From assembly GCF_002240565.1 (NCBI RefSeq), contig NZ_MZMO01000002.1:1-64000 (forward strand): a DNA stretch of 64,000 bases, given 5' to 3'. The notes beneath the pieces were generated by a model that saw nothing but the letters and a program-made list of their open reading frames with translations, was not told the origin of the DNA and made no database searches. How positions within the stretch are numbered: the stretch's first letter is position 1; each line of letters starts with the position of its first letter. A program made the translations under genes and the position numbers. The DNA is from Clavibacter michiganensis subsp. insidiosus (GTDB lineage Bacteria; Actinomycetota; Actinomycetes; Actinomycetales; Microbacteriaceae). Below are positions 1 to 7,483 of this stretch, piece after piece.

Positions 1-49
1 TGAACGGCACGGGGCCGGTGATCTGGTAGTGATTTCGAACGGTGGCCAT
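1..49 (-). CDS. 5' end of hypothetical protein (whole gene at 60007-60927)
   Basis: These bases encode the first 16 residues of the 306-aa protein described at 60007-60927. The gene is cut by the arbitrary start of the window, not by biology. Confidence 0.9.
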   Translation of the reverse strand, partial: MATVRNHYQITGPVPF

Positions 50-198
50 GGCGGCCCCTTCTCTTGGGAGGAAGGGTCCAGAGGGTGCTTTCGGAGGTTG
101 GTCCCCCTATGCTGGATGTTGACTACTGAGTCGCATCCGGCCCTCTGGGCCCGGTGCTGGCCTGGTTTCGGTTGCACCCGAAACCAGGCCAGAGTCTT

Positions 199-645
199 TT
201 AGGTGGCGCTCGCGTCCTCGCTTGCGCTCTCTCGTGCCTTCGCGTCCTCAGCTGCCTTGTTGCGGTTGCTGACGGCCTTCGCGCCTGGCTGGCTCGTGTC
301 GATCATGAGCATCCCGTCCTCGACGGTGGGGGTCACCGATACGCGTCCGTCGTGTCCATGCCGATGTACTGCGTGAAGCGGGTGCCGGCAATCAGCCACG
401 GGCCCTTGTCCGCCTTCTCGGGGTTGGTGACCTGTGTCCGCACGGGGTAAGCGTTCTGATTGGTGAGCGGTGCCGGTCGGAAGCCGATGAGCTTCCGCTC
501 CGGATCCCAGAGGAGTTCGACCCTTCGGGCTTGCCGATCGCCTCGTAGGCGGCACGGTTGATGGACATCAAGCCGCGCTTCTGGATCGTCACAGAGGGCG
601 TTGTCGGCGCAGCGCTGACCCCTTGGCGTATACCTCCCAGGGCAT
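199..645 (-). pseudogene. Frameshifted duplicate of the 149-aa hypothetical gene
   Basis: This is the same gene as 61077-61526. Three single-base losses (near 331, 530 and 612) break the frame. They are most likely sequencing errors in the overlap copy rather than a real pseudogene. Confidence 0.85.
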
Positions 646-1335
646 TGGACTCCTCTCGATGAACCGGTACGGCTCGATCGTACCATCGAATCCCTTACGC
701 ATGCGAGGTGTTGGTTCGAGAAGGCCGACGTGGCGTCGGGGTCTCGCCCGCGGGGCGTGCAGAGTGCACGCGTCAACTACACCTGCTTAGGATCCGCACC
801 AACATCCATGCCGCACGTCGTGTCGACACTCAAGCTCACGGCGCCGTGCTTCGCGAGTCGTCAAGTGCGCGGCGCCGTCGTCGGCGCCGACGTCCACGAC
901 GCGACTACAAGCGTGACGCGGCCGCTATGGAGCGGTGTCAACGTAGCGTGACAACGGATGTTCCGCTTAGTGAAAAAGCTTGTTCAAGTTCACTAGTGAA
1001 CTCAAGGATGCGATCAAGAATTTCAACAAGCTCGGCAATGTCAGACCGCGAATGTTGCCGACGACGGGATGTTCCTCTCTCTCTACGCGCTGCGCGCGCG
1101 AGTAGCACAGGTAGTGCCGTGCTGCACGACGACGCGTCACGCTCTACCGGACCCCATGTCGCACGACGGAGCGTCACGCCGCGTCGGGCCCCGCGGCGCT
1201 CGCATCCCCGCTTCTAGCGGGTGTCCCGCAAGCCTTGTCTTGTGAGACGCCTCGCGGGTCGTGCTCTGGCACTTCAGACCAGCCCGGGGGTTCCTGGCGG
1301 TCTGGGCGTCTGTCGCGGGAGCGTGCAGCGAGGCG

Positions 1336-1936
1336 TTACGCGTAGCAGTCCAGGGCGGCGGCCATGTGCTTGTCGCTCATGTAAACGAAATCGGAGACCA
1401 GCATGCCCCTGTTCCCGGCAGTGGGAGCGACGGGGCCGCGATGGGAAGTACGAGGACAACGGCGAGCCCGCGCGCACGCGCAGCCGCCCGGGCGTTCAGT
1501 CGATCGGCCGACTGCACGGTCCAGTCGCGGATCACGGCCTCGTCTGCAGCTTCGATCCACGCGTCGCGGGCCTCTGTGTCAATCCATGCCTCCCCGGGGG
1601 TCGGGGTCGCGAGCACTGGGGGGATCGCGCGCGCCATCGGGCCGAGGTCCCCGGTCTCGAAGAACCTGGAGACAAGGGCCTCGCGAGAGGGCGACGCGAT
1701 CGCCCACTCCAATGACTCGATCCAACGGACGGAGAGCTCGTGGACGAGGAGTGCCGCGTCGTCGGCGGGAAGGGCCGCACTCACAGGAGCGGGCGTGAGT
1801 GACTTCGGGATGGCAGTGACCTCGGAGCCGCACGCGTCTCTTGCGTACAGCAGCCGCATCAAGTGTCGGTCGTGCACGAGAGTCATTCCCTCTGTGCCCT
1901 TCGCCCGGACGTTGTGGGGATGTGCTCGATGCGCAT
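1336..1936 (-). pseudogene. Frameshifted duplicate of the 200-aa hypothetical gene
   Basis: This is the same gene as 62218-62820. It is broken here by two missing bases, one in a C run near 1407 and one near 1898. The intact version and the paralogue at 6539-7141 show that the frame should be open. Confidence 0.85.
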
Positions 1937-2069
1937 GGGTCTCCTCGGGTACTAGCACTGAGGGGAGGATCTTCCGCACTCAAACTCGGAAGCAGACGTA
2001 TCTGTGCACAGCCCTACGTGAGAAGTCCTCTCACGCCTTCGTCGCGTGGGCGCAGTCCCGCATGCCATG

Positions 2070-2091
2070 GGTTGTGGGACGTCCCACAACC
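2070..2091. promoter_or_regulatory. 22-bp perfect palindrome (operator-like)
   Basis: Two GGTTGTGGGAC half sites meet head to head. It sits about 135 bp upstream of the leftward 200-aa gene. Further half sites lie nearby (GTCCCGCATGCC at the left; GTCCCGCAACC at the right in the corrected copy). A dimeric DNA-binding protein or recombinase is the likely ligand; which one is unknown. Confidence 0.5.
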
Positions 2092-2397
2092 GCTCAGAGC
2101 TTGCCGCATAGCACCGCGGCCGCGCATGTCCGCAACCGTGGCCCACAAGGGAGTGCTTAGATGGGACTGTTCAGCGTCGGTTGCGAGACAGGTATGCGTG
2201 ACGACCAAGCTCAACGAGTCCTCATTCGGCGGCACCATCGGCCCGATGGTCGTCGTCATCATCTCCGCCCCATCGACTCCGACCGCCGGTGCGCTCTGCC
2301 TCGTCGGCGGGACCAGGGCCAACGCTTCGCTGATCCGCCTGAAAGCTTGCCTCATCTGCGCTCGAATTCCGAGACAACCGCTCTCTGGCCAGGCCGC

Positions 2398-2425
2398 GTA
2401 CGAAATAATAAATATTATCAGCTAG
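2398..2425 (-). other. dif-like XerC/XerD site S1
   Basis: Read on the - strand: arm CTAGCTGATAA, 6-base spacer TATTTA, arm TTATTTCGTAC. The 11-6-11 layout and the GATAA / TTAT inner ends match chromosomal and plasmid dif sites. It is the most divergent of the three on this plasmid. No XerC or XerD gene is present, so host enzymes would act. Confidence 0.5.
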
Positions 2426-2513
2426 CCTCTGACGCTTCGAGAGGGTCGGCTAGATGTGTCGGTGCTAATCGGACTCAAGCGGCCGCATCCCATGCTTCAT
2501 CCTGCATGTGCAA

Positions 2514-2538
2514 AGGTCCCGTCAGTATGACGGGGCCT
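2514..2538. terminator. Hairpin terminator candidate
   Basis: Arms AGGTCCCGTC and GACGGGGCCT (one G-T pair) enclose a 5-base loop and are followed on the + strand by TATTT. No + strand gene ends just before it, so it may end an untranslated RNA or insulate the neighbouring gene. Confidence 0.4.
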
Positions 2539-2613
2539 TATTTGGCTTGTGTATTCGGGGAGGGGGCAAATCCACTGCGGGAAGTCACACTATGGCCAGT
2601 CCCATGGACGCGA

Positions 2614-2648
2614 AGGGGGCTCGCCAGTCATTGTCCGGCGAGCCCCCT
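2614..2648. terminator. Terminator of the secreted-protein gene
   Basis: Twelve-base perfect arms AGGGGGCTCGCC and GGCGAGCCCCCT, with an 11-base loop, lie 24 bp past the stop of the leftward gene at 2672. The T tract is poor, as is usual in actinobacteria. Confidence 0.6.
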
Positions 2649-2671
2649 CCCTGTTCAGTGCTGCGACCGGA

Positions 2672-3268
2672 TCACCAGTGCCAGAATTGGACGGACGTCC
2701 GCGCTTGCGGGTGGACCGCGTCCCAGAAGGAGAAGATCCGGTAGATGCCGTTGACGCTCGACATCATCTCGTCGCAGGGGCTCACCTGCTTCTTCGGGTC
2801 CGTCTCGTAGTTCGTCAGGCGAGCGAAGTCCTCGCAGGTGATCATGCGATACGAGTGCACAGCGGTGGATCCGGCGAAAGCGGATCCGTAGTACTTCCTC
2901 ATGTAATCGAGCTTCGCGTCGCAGGTGCTCCCGCCGTCCTTCCGGACCACCACGGCGAGGCCCGAGCCGATCCACTCGGGATCTTCCTTCTGCGACCGGC
3001 TGTTGGAGTTGTACCAGCCGCAGACGCGCAGACCCGAGTACGAGTTCTGGTAGGGCCCCAGGTTGATGGCGGACGCCTCCAGGGGCGGTGCCGGTGCGGC
3101 GCTGACCGTCGTAACGGATGCTGTGGTCGTGTCGGCTGCGTTCGCCGCGGGCGCTACCGTCAAGGGTGCGACGGCGATCAGGCAGAGCGCGCCGAGTACG
3201 GCGAGTGCATGCCGAGCGCGTCGGACGGGGACGGTCGACATCGCGGACAGGGGCAGTGGTGCGGTCAT
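2672..3268 (-). CDS. Small secreted protein of unknown function
   Basis: The 198-aa product has a clear Sec signal: arginines near residue 16, a hydrophobic stretch over about 22-40, and an Ala-X-Ala cleavage site near 42-44. The mature part is about 150 aa with four Cys (in GLRVCGW, STCDAK, ITCEDF and SPCDEM), probably two disulfides, and is rich in Tyr and Trp near the C-terminus. The start is supported by AGGAAGG seven bases upstream. I do not recognise the family. It is the only gene between dif-like sites S1 and S2, so it may be a one-gene mobile cassette. An exported effector, inhibitor or surface protein is possible but not shown. Confidence 0.8.
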   Translation of the reverse strand: MTAPLPLSAMSTVPVRRARHALAVLGALCLIAVAPLTVAPAANAADTTTASVTTVSAAPAPPLEASAINLGPYQNSYSGLRVCGWYNSNSRSQKEDPEWIGSGLAVVVRKDGGSTCDAKLDYMRKYYGSAFAGSTAVHSYRMITCEDFARLTNYETDPKKQVSPCDEMMSSVNGIYRIFSFWDAVHPQARTSVQFWHW

Positions 3269-3604
3269 GGTGACCTTCCTCTAGGAAGACGGTGGCGGGC
3301 AGCGTGACGGGAACGGTAGCCCAGAGGGAGAACGGCGAGGGAACCATTCCCCAGCCCTCCGTGTCCCGCTAACGCCGGGGTCGCGCGACGCGGATCCGCA
3401 GCGGCCGGTCCAACAGTTTCGACACGGTCGAGTACGAGAAGCGGTACGTCATCGAGCGGGGCTTCTGCCGCCTCGGGCAGTGGCGAGGGCTCGTGACCCG
3501 GTGAGACGAACTCGAGGATGGGCAGTGGACTTGAGCACTTTTGCCGGCCGGCAGCCCACGAGACCCCTCGCCAGGGAGCGGCCGCCAGAGCCCGCACAGC
3601 CCGC
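3269..3604. other. Intergenic region, nothing recognised
   Basis: This is upstream of the secreted-protein gene and should contain its promoter, but no clear -10/-35 pair was found. No gene is supported. It ends at dif-like site S2. Confidence 0.5.
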
Positions 3605-3632
3605 ATATGACATAATAAAGGTTATCGGCGAC
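3605..3632 (-). other. dif-like XerC/XerD site S2
   Basis: Read on the - strand: arm GTCGCCGATAA, spacer CCTTTA, arm TTATGTCATAT. This is the best dif match on the plasmid, since GCCGATAA and TTATGTCA are what I recall of actinobacterial dif cores. Homology with the region at 58.7 kb begins exactly at this site, so it marks a module boundary. Confidence 0.65.
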
Positions 3633-3656
3633 TCAAATCGCCCTCGGAGAGGGAAG

Positions 3657-3902
3657 GTCGACAGGCGGCTGGACGCCGCTCATCGCGGGCAGCTCGCGAC
3701 CGCCTTCAACAACCTCCAGGCCTTCGGTGGGCCGGCGAACTAGGCGAAGTCGGACCAGGGGTCGGGGACCTGGCTGCCACCGGCTGTCGCCTATGACTGC
3801 ATGTACATCACCCGATTCGCGTACCTTCTGGGCATGCACGAGCTCATGATCGACGATGTCGACCGCACCACGATCGACCACACGCTCGGCTCGTGCTCTT
3901 GA
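3657..3902 (+). pseudogene. 3' fragment of an HNH nuclease gene, with nonsense codon
   Basis: The translation matches the last 80 or so residues of the intact HNH protein at 15621-16394 (FNNLQA, GTWLPP, DCMYITRFAYLL, IDHTLGSC). The nuclease-defining IDH segment and everything before it are missing, and a TAG at 3741 replaces the conserved Glu after PxN. A second, less decayed fragment lies at 58757-59001. In both places the fragment sits between a dif-like site and the membrane/GNAT-like gene. Confidence 0.85.
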
Positions 3903-3921
3903 CGCACCGGAGGGTCCGGTG

Positions 3922-4440
3922 ATGGCGACGGTCTCGACCGTGCCCCCGGCGATCGAGGGGCTGCCGCGCGCGGGCGTCGTGGACGCTTTGCGGATCGCGT
4001 GGTGGATGCGCCGTGGCTTCTGGCACGGGTTCCAGCACTCCCGGGGCGTTGCGCGCGTCGTGGCGCTCTACCTCGCTGTCGCGTGGTGGGTGCTCAGCCC
4101 GCTCGTCGTCGTGCTCCAGGTCGTTCTCGTCACCTGCCCGTGGACGCGGTACTACCTCAGCCCCGAGCGCGACGTCGTGCTCGCGCTGTTCGGGACCCGC
4201 ACCGGGTGGCACATCGGCGACCACATCGCGGCGGCACCAGGAACGGGCCGCGGCCGCGCGCTGCGCGCCCGCCTCCTGCCCGAGCTGCTGCCCGTCGCGG
4301 ACGCCCGGCGCGTGACGATCCACGCGACGGCCGCGTCACCCGAGCTGGCCGCGCTCTACATGGCTGAGCTCCCGGGCCTGGTCGACGTCGGCGGAGGCAT
4401 GTTCCGCGGCCGTCGTCTCCGCCGGCCCCCGGCTGCCTGA
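3922..4440 (+). CDS. Membrane-anchored protein with GNAT-like C-terminal half, copy 1
   Basis: The 172-aa product has one strong hydrophobic segment at about residues 44-73. Its C-terminal half contains a GTGRGRAL stretch and a closing pattern (ASPELAALYMAELPGLVDVG) reminiscent of the acetyl-CoA binding loop and the last motif of GNAT acetyltransferases. No acceptor is suggested, and the GNAT idea is an inference. GGAGG lies 8 bases before the ATG. It is 95% or more identical to the gene at 59021-59539. Its last 105 bp overlap the 3' end of the opposing gene at 4336-4743, and the same overlap is kept in the other copy. Confidence 0.75.
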   Translation: MATVSTVPPAIEGLPRAGVVDALRIAWWMRRGFWHGFQHSRGVARVVALYLAVAWWVLSPLVVVLQVVLVTCPWTRYYLSPERDVVLALFGTRTGWHIGDHIAAAPGTGRGRALRARLLPELLPVADARRVTIHATAASPELAALYMAELPGLVDVGGGMFRGRRLRRPPAA

Positions 4441-4743
4441 GCGCGCTCGCGCCGCGAACGCGATCAGCTCGGCGCTGTGCTGCACCATCCACGCCACGGC
4501 CGTGTTCAACGAGTGCTCGCGGCGGATCCAGATCCGCTGGCCCTGGTCGTTGCGGGCGTCGGCGTAGACCTCGAACGTGAACGGGTCCCCGAGCTGCGCG
4601 CGGACGCGCATCACGTACCCGAGCGTGGGCCGGTCCTCGACCTGGATCCGCCAGTAGCCGGCCTCGAGATGCGCCCACGGGTGCGCGCCGACGTCGCGCA
4701 CGAGGCTGTCGATGCCGTCGAGCTTGCTCTTCACCTTGCTCAC
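4336..4743 (-). CDS. 135-aa hypothetical protein, copy 1 of a three-member family
   Basis: A GTG start follows GGAGGAG. The core is HPWAHLEAGYWR, then a beta-rich stretch with DPFTFEVYADARN and GQRIWIRRE, then a helix with MVQHSAEL. Paralogues lie at 59435-59842 and 45865-46206. The C-terminal tail is Ala/Glu rich and is read antisense to the opposing gene; it differs in the third paralogue. I do not recognise the fold. The conserved tri-plication suggests a useful small cytoplasmic protein. Confidence 0.75.
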   Translation of the reverse strand: MSKVKSKLDGIDSLVRDVGAHPWAHLEAGYWRIQVEDRPTLGYVMRVRAQLGDPFTFEVYADARNDQGQRIWIRREHSLNTAVAWMVQHSAELIAFAARARSGSRGPAETTAAEHASADVDQARELSHVERGQLG

Positions 4744-4892
4744 CGGGTGCTCTCCTCCGTCGATTTGATCGGGTGGGAGCGTCCGGCCGCGCTCCTCAAC
4801 GAGCGCACGAGAGGCCACCGACCGTCGGCCGGAAGAGGGGAGGCGCCCCGAGCGTCGGTCGCTGGGCGTGCGACGGTAGACGTCTTGGGGAG

Positions 4893-4961
4893 GGTCTTGC
4901 TCTTCGTCTTGCTCTTCGTCTTGCTGTGCGTTTTGCTGATCGTCTTGCTCATCGTTCTTGG
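4893..4961. repeat. 12-bp tandem repeat, about five and a half units
   Basis: Units of the form CGTCTTGCTCTT lie just upstream of the 135-aa gene, followed by degenerate units (GTGCGTTTTGCT, GATCGTCTTGCT). They are absent from the other copies of this module. They could be a slippage tract, a binding array, or the start of an extended N-terminus for the 135-aa protein. Confidence 0.7.
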
Positions 4962-5054
4962 ATGTCATAGCTTTGACACGCCTCCCGTTACGACGGGTCA
5001 GGAAGAAGACCTTGGAACCCCAGCCGGACGACTGGATCTAGGGTCTTTCGCTTT

Positions 5055-5645
5055 TTAAGGGTCCAGCGAGTCCGTCGTGCGCGCCTCGATGAGCAGCGTC
5101 GACCGGAGCTCGTCGTAGTGATCCGTGTTGCCGAGGTGGGCGGCGTTGATGGATCCCAGGACGGCGTCTGCGATCCACAGCAACGGCTCGTCTCCGCCGC
5201 GCTGGTGGCCGATGCGGAGCCGCCGGTCAAGCCCCTGGGCCTGCAACCCCACGATGTGGGCCCGGTCCGCCTTGTCCTGGCCGTCGGACCGGCACTCCAG
5301 GGTCAAGTCGAACGTCTCCATCGTGACGAGCTCGTGATAGAGCGTCTCGAGGCTCTTGCGCCGGTACCGCTCGACCTTCTTTCGGTACGTGTCGAGGTGG
5401 GAGACGACGATGTTCATGGGCCCGAGCTCGACGATGCGAGACACGATGTCGCGATGGCGCCGGTCGCTCTCATCCGTCCAGTGGAGCTTGATCTGGCCCG
5501 GCAGCAGCAGCGGCCGCAGCTGCTCGCGAATGCTGTCGCAGTCCGCCTCGTCGATGAGCGCCGCGCAGACCAGGTACTCCTGCCGCTCTTCGCCCCGGCT
5601 CGCCGTTGACTCGTCGAGGAAGGCACGGAAGGCGGAGGGGGGCAC
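5055..5645 (-). CDS. DUF3800-family protein, copy 1
   Basis: The 196-aa product opens with AFLDES, has a Lys-Leu-His-Trp motif (IKLHWTDES), a central ECRSDGQ and a closing LWIADAVLGS. These are the positions where DUF3800 proteins keep acidic residues, a layout that suggests an RNase H-like metal-dependent nuclease. It ends 300 bp from the 135-aa gene. A divergent second member lies at 54390-54956. DUF3800 genes are common in phage-defence and mobile regions, but no partner toxin or defence gene is evident here. Confidence 0.8.
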   Translation of the reverse strand: MPPSAFRAFLDESTASRGEERQEYLVCAALIDEADCDSIREQLRPLLLPGQIKLHWTDESDRRHRDIVSRIVELGPMNIVVSHLDTYRKKVERYRRKSLETLYHELVTMETFDLTLECRSDGQDKADRAHIVGLQAQGLDRRLRIGHQRGGDEPLLWIADAVLGSINAAHLGNTDHYDELRSTLLIEARTTDSLDP

Positions 5646-6102
5646 TCCCCCACGCTAGCCACCCACGCGCCGACACTTGTCCGGGCAGCGTGCGCCGCGA
5701 CCACGTCGGACACGAGTTCGACGGTGGTGCATCCGTGCATCACCGCTACTTCGAACCCGTGATCTCCTAGAGGCGGATCCACGCGGTAGGGGTATGGATC
5801 TATTCGCTCAGAGGGGGCACGTTGGCCTCAGATCGACTTCTAAGCGCCAACTGTCAACTACGGGTCAACTACACCCACCCGTGATGCAATCGTGCCTCAA
5901 ATCGCATTTTTCGCCCCTTCCAGTGGGTGGGTCGACTACGATGAGACAAAGAAAGACCCCGAGTGGCACGTAGCCACCTCGAGGGTGGCCGGCTACACGG
6001 GGTCCAGAGTTCTTATCTAGGGAACCTCTTGATCCTAGCCCGCTACGCGACGACCCCGTCGGGGTACGTCTCGCAGCGGGAGTGGTCGGCCGAGACCGCA
6101 CC
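5646..6102. other. Gene-free region with a large hairpin
   Basis: No gene is supported. It includes repeated GTCAACTAC-like words (5860-5945) and, at 5955-6004, a two-step inverted repeat with outer arms GACCCCG/CGGGGTC and an inner GTAGC-CACC stem. On the - strand this is followed by TTTCTTTGTCT, as in a rho-independent terminator, although no annotated - strand gene ends there. A small RNA is possible. Confidence 0.5.
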
Positions 6103-6297
6103 ATGGCAACTAAGCCCCCGCTGCACTCCGGCAACATCGCCCCCAGCTCCGGCCAGTACGCGCTCGTCGGGCCTCGTGGAGGCGACACCGGGCAGGAGCG
6201 CACCGTCACCCGTGGCGAGCCCCTGTCTCCCACGCCGCGCCCCGGCATGGGATACGTCCAGGCCGATCGGACCCGCAACGGTTCGGGTCGCAAGTAG
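6103..6297 (+). CDS. YjzC-like small protein
   Basis: The 64-aa product contains SGQYALVGPRGG and RGEPLSPTPRPG, the pattern of the short, soluble YjzC-like family whose role is unknown. The ATG is chosen because the family begins close to this point. A GTG 21 bases upstream would add seven residues. No strong ribosome-binding site is seen. A 32-bp perfect palindrome 88 bases downstream ends the transcript. Confidence 0.7.
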   Translation: MATKPPLHSGNIAPSSGQYALVGPRGGDTGQERTVTRGEPLSPTPRPGMGYVQADRTRNGSGRK

Positions 6298-6385
6298 CAC
6301 CAGCAGCATCGGGCGCATCGCCGCCTGATCTGCGCGTCCGGTAGAACACCGGGACAGCGAAGCGCACTCATGCGCTCACGCACGG

Positions 6386-6417
6386 CGATGGCCCTGGGAC
6401 ATGTCCCAGGGCCATCG
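6386..6417 (+). terminator. 32-bp perfect palindrome, terminator
   Basis: The arm CGATGGCCCTGGGACA is followed at once by its exact complement and then by TCGTTTGTGT. It is well placed to end the YjzC-like gene and also faces the 3' end of the leftward 200-aa gene. Confidence 0.7.
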
Positions 6418-6538
6418 TCGTTTGTGTCCTGCATCCCTTGTTTTGTGAGACGCCTTGTGGGTCGTGCTCTGGCACTTCAGACCAGCCCGGGGGTTCCTGG
6501 CGGTCTGGGCGTCTGTCGCGGGAGCGTGCAGCGAGGCG

Positions 6539-7141
6539 TTACGCGTAGCAGTCCAGGGCGGCGGCCATGTGCTTGTCGCTCATGTAAACGAAATCGGAGA
6601 CCAGCATGCCCCCTGTTCCCGGCAGTGGGAGCGACGGGGCCGCGATGGGAAGTACGAGGACAACGGCGAGCCCGCGCGCACGCGCAGCCGCCCGGGCGTT
6701 CAGTCGATCGGCCGACTGCACGGTCCAGTCGCGGATCACGGCCTCGTCTGCAGCTTCGATCCACGCGTCGCGGGCCTCTGTGTCAATCCATGCCTCCCCG
6801 GGGGTCGGGGTCGCGAGCACTGGGGGGATCGCGCGCGCCATCGGGCCGAGGTCTCCGGTCTCGAAGAACCTGGAGACAAGGGCCTCGCGAGAGGGCGACG
6901 CGATCGCCCACTCCAATGACTCGATCCAACGGACGGAGAGCTCGTGGACGAGGAGTGCCGCGTCGTCGGCGGGAAGGGCCGCACTCACAGGAGCGGGCGT
7001 GAGTGACTTCGGGATGGCAGTGACCTCGGAGCCGCACGCGTCTCTTGCGTACAGCAGCCGCATCAAGTGTCGGTCGTGCACGAGAGTCATTCCCTCTGTG
7101 CCCCTTCGCCCGGACGTTGTGGGGATGTGCTCGATGCGCAT
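6539..7141 (-). CDS. 200-aa hypothetical protein, copy 2
   Basis: The start has GAGGAGA three bases before ATG. The protein is identical to the product of 62218-62820. The N-terminal part is helical and acidic (LLVHELSVRWIESLEWAIAS; DAWIEAADEAVIRDW), followed by an Ala/Arg-rich helix and a hydrophobic stretch at about residues 153-170 that may be a membrane segment. No family was recognised. Identical protein from two loci implies either recent duplication or active homogenisation. Confidence 0.7.
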   Translation of the reverse strand: MRIEHIPTTSGRRGTEGMTLVHDRHLMRLLYARDACGSEVTAIPKSLTPAPVSAALPADDAALLVHELSVRWIESLEWAIASPSREALVSRFFETGDLGPMARAIPPVLATPTPGEAWIDTEARDAWIEAADEAVIRDWTVQSADRLNARAAARARGLAVVLVLPIAAPSLPLPGTGGMLVSDFVYMSDKHMAAALDCYA

Positions 7142-7258
7142 GGGTCTCCTCGGGTACTAGCACTGAGGGGAGGATCTTCCGCATTCAAACTCGGAAGCAG
7201 ACGTATCTGTGCACAGCCCTACGTGAGAAGTCCTCTCACGCCTTCGTCGCGTGGTCGC

Positions 7259-7343
7259 AGTCCCGCAAGCCTTGGGTTGTGGGACGTCCCGCGAGCGGTC
7301 GAAGCGCTCCGCGGAACACCGCGGCCGCGAGTGTCCCGCAACC
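7259..7343. promoter_or_regulatory. Cluster of GTCCCGCAACC-type motifs, copy 2
   Basis: There are four related half sites: GTCCCGCAAGCC (7259), GGTTGTGGGAC (7275), GTCCCGCGAGC (7286) and GTCCCGCAACC (7333). It lies upstream of the 200-aa gene and mirrors the array at 62939-63022, with a slightly decayed central palindrome. Confidence 0.5.
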
Positions 7344-7432
7344 ACGGCCCACAGGCGCCTACCGCTCCGCGTCGACGAAGTCTAATTTGAGCGTCCTCCT
7401 CAAGGAGCCAGGCGCTGGCTGACCCACCAACG

Positions 7433-7469
7433 ACGAGAGGGCCGACCCATGCCGGGTCGGCCCTCTCGT
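7433..7469. terminator. lsr2 copy A terminator
   Basis: Sixteen-base arms ACGAGAGGGCCGACCC and GGGTCGGCCCTCTCGT lie 15 bp past the lsr2 stop. Near-identical hairpins follow the other two lsr2 genes, so gene and terminator were duplicated together. Confidence 0.85.
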
Positions 7470-7483
7470 GCGTCCTGGTGGCG

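Larger units (their letters stand above)
1937..2671. other. Non-coding region with operator-like array, dif-like site and two hairpins
   Basis: I find no convincing gene here. From left to right it holds a cluster of GTCCCRCAACC-type motifs (2050-2145), an AT-rich dif-like site (2398-2425) and two hairpins (2514-2538 and 2614-2648). The equivalent better copy is 62821-63556. Open frames here use codons poorly and have no ribosome-binding site. Confidence 0.6.
1..3115. repeat. Terminal overlap, first copy
   Basis: This stretch is the same sequence as 60879-64000. Seven positions differ, and in every case one base is missing here (near 331, 530, 612, 977, 1407, 1898 and 2133), mostly in or beside short homopolymers. 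The pattern fits an uncorrected long-read contig end. The second copy should be trusted for reading frames, and the circle is about 60,885 bp. Confidence 0.95.
6437..7350. repeat. About 0.9-kb duplicated unit, copy 2
   Basis: This is near-identical to 62110-63024 (and to its frameshifted overlap copy at 1225-2140). It carries the 200-aa gene. Each copy is flanked by related 26-bp direct repeats of the form TCCCGCAAGCCTTG-NN-TTGTGNGACG, clearest at 62106 and at 7260. The flanking repeats suggest movement or recombination of the unit. Confidence 0.8.

Noticed and set aside
199..1936. Apparent pseudogenes near the window start
   Set aside because: Intact in the second overlap copy; the breaks are single-base losses best explained as sequencing errors.
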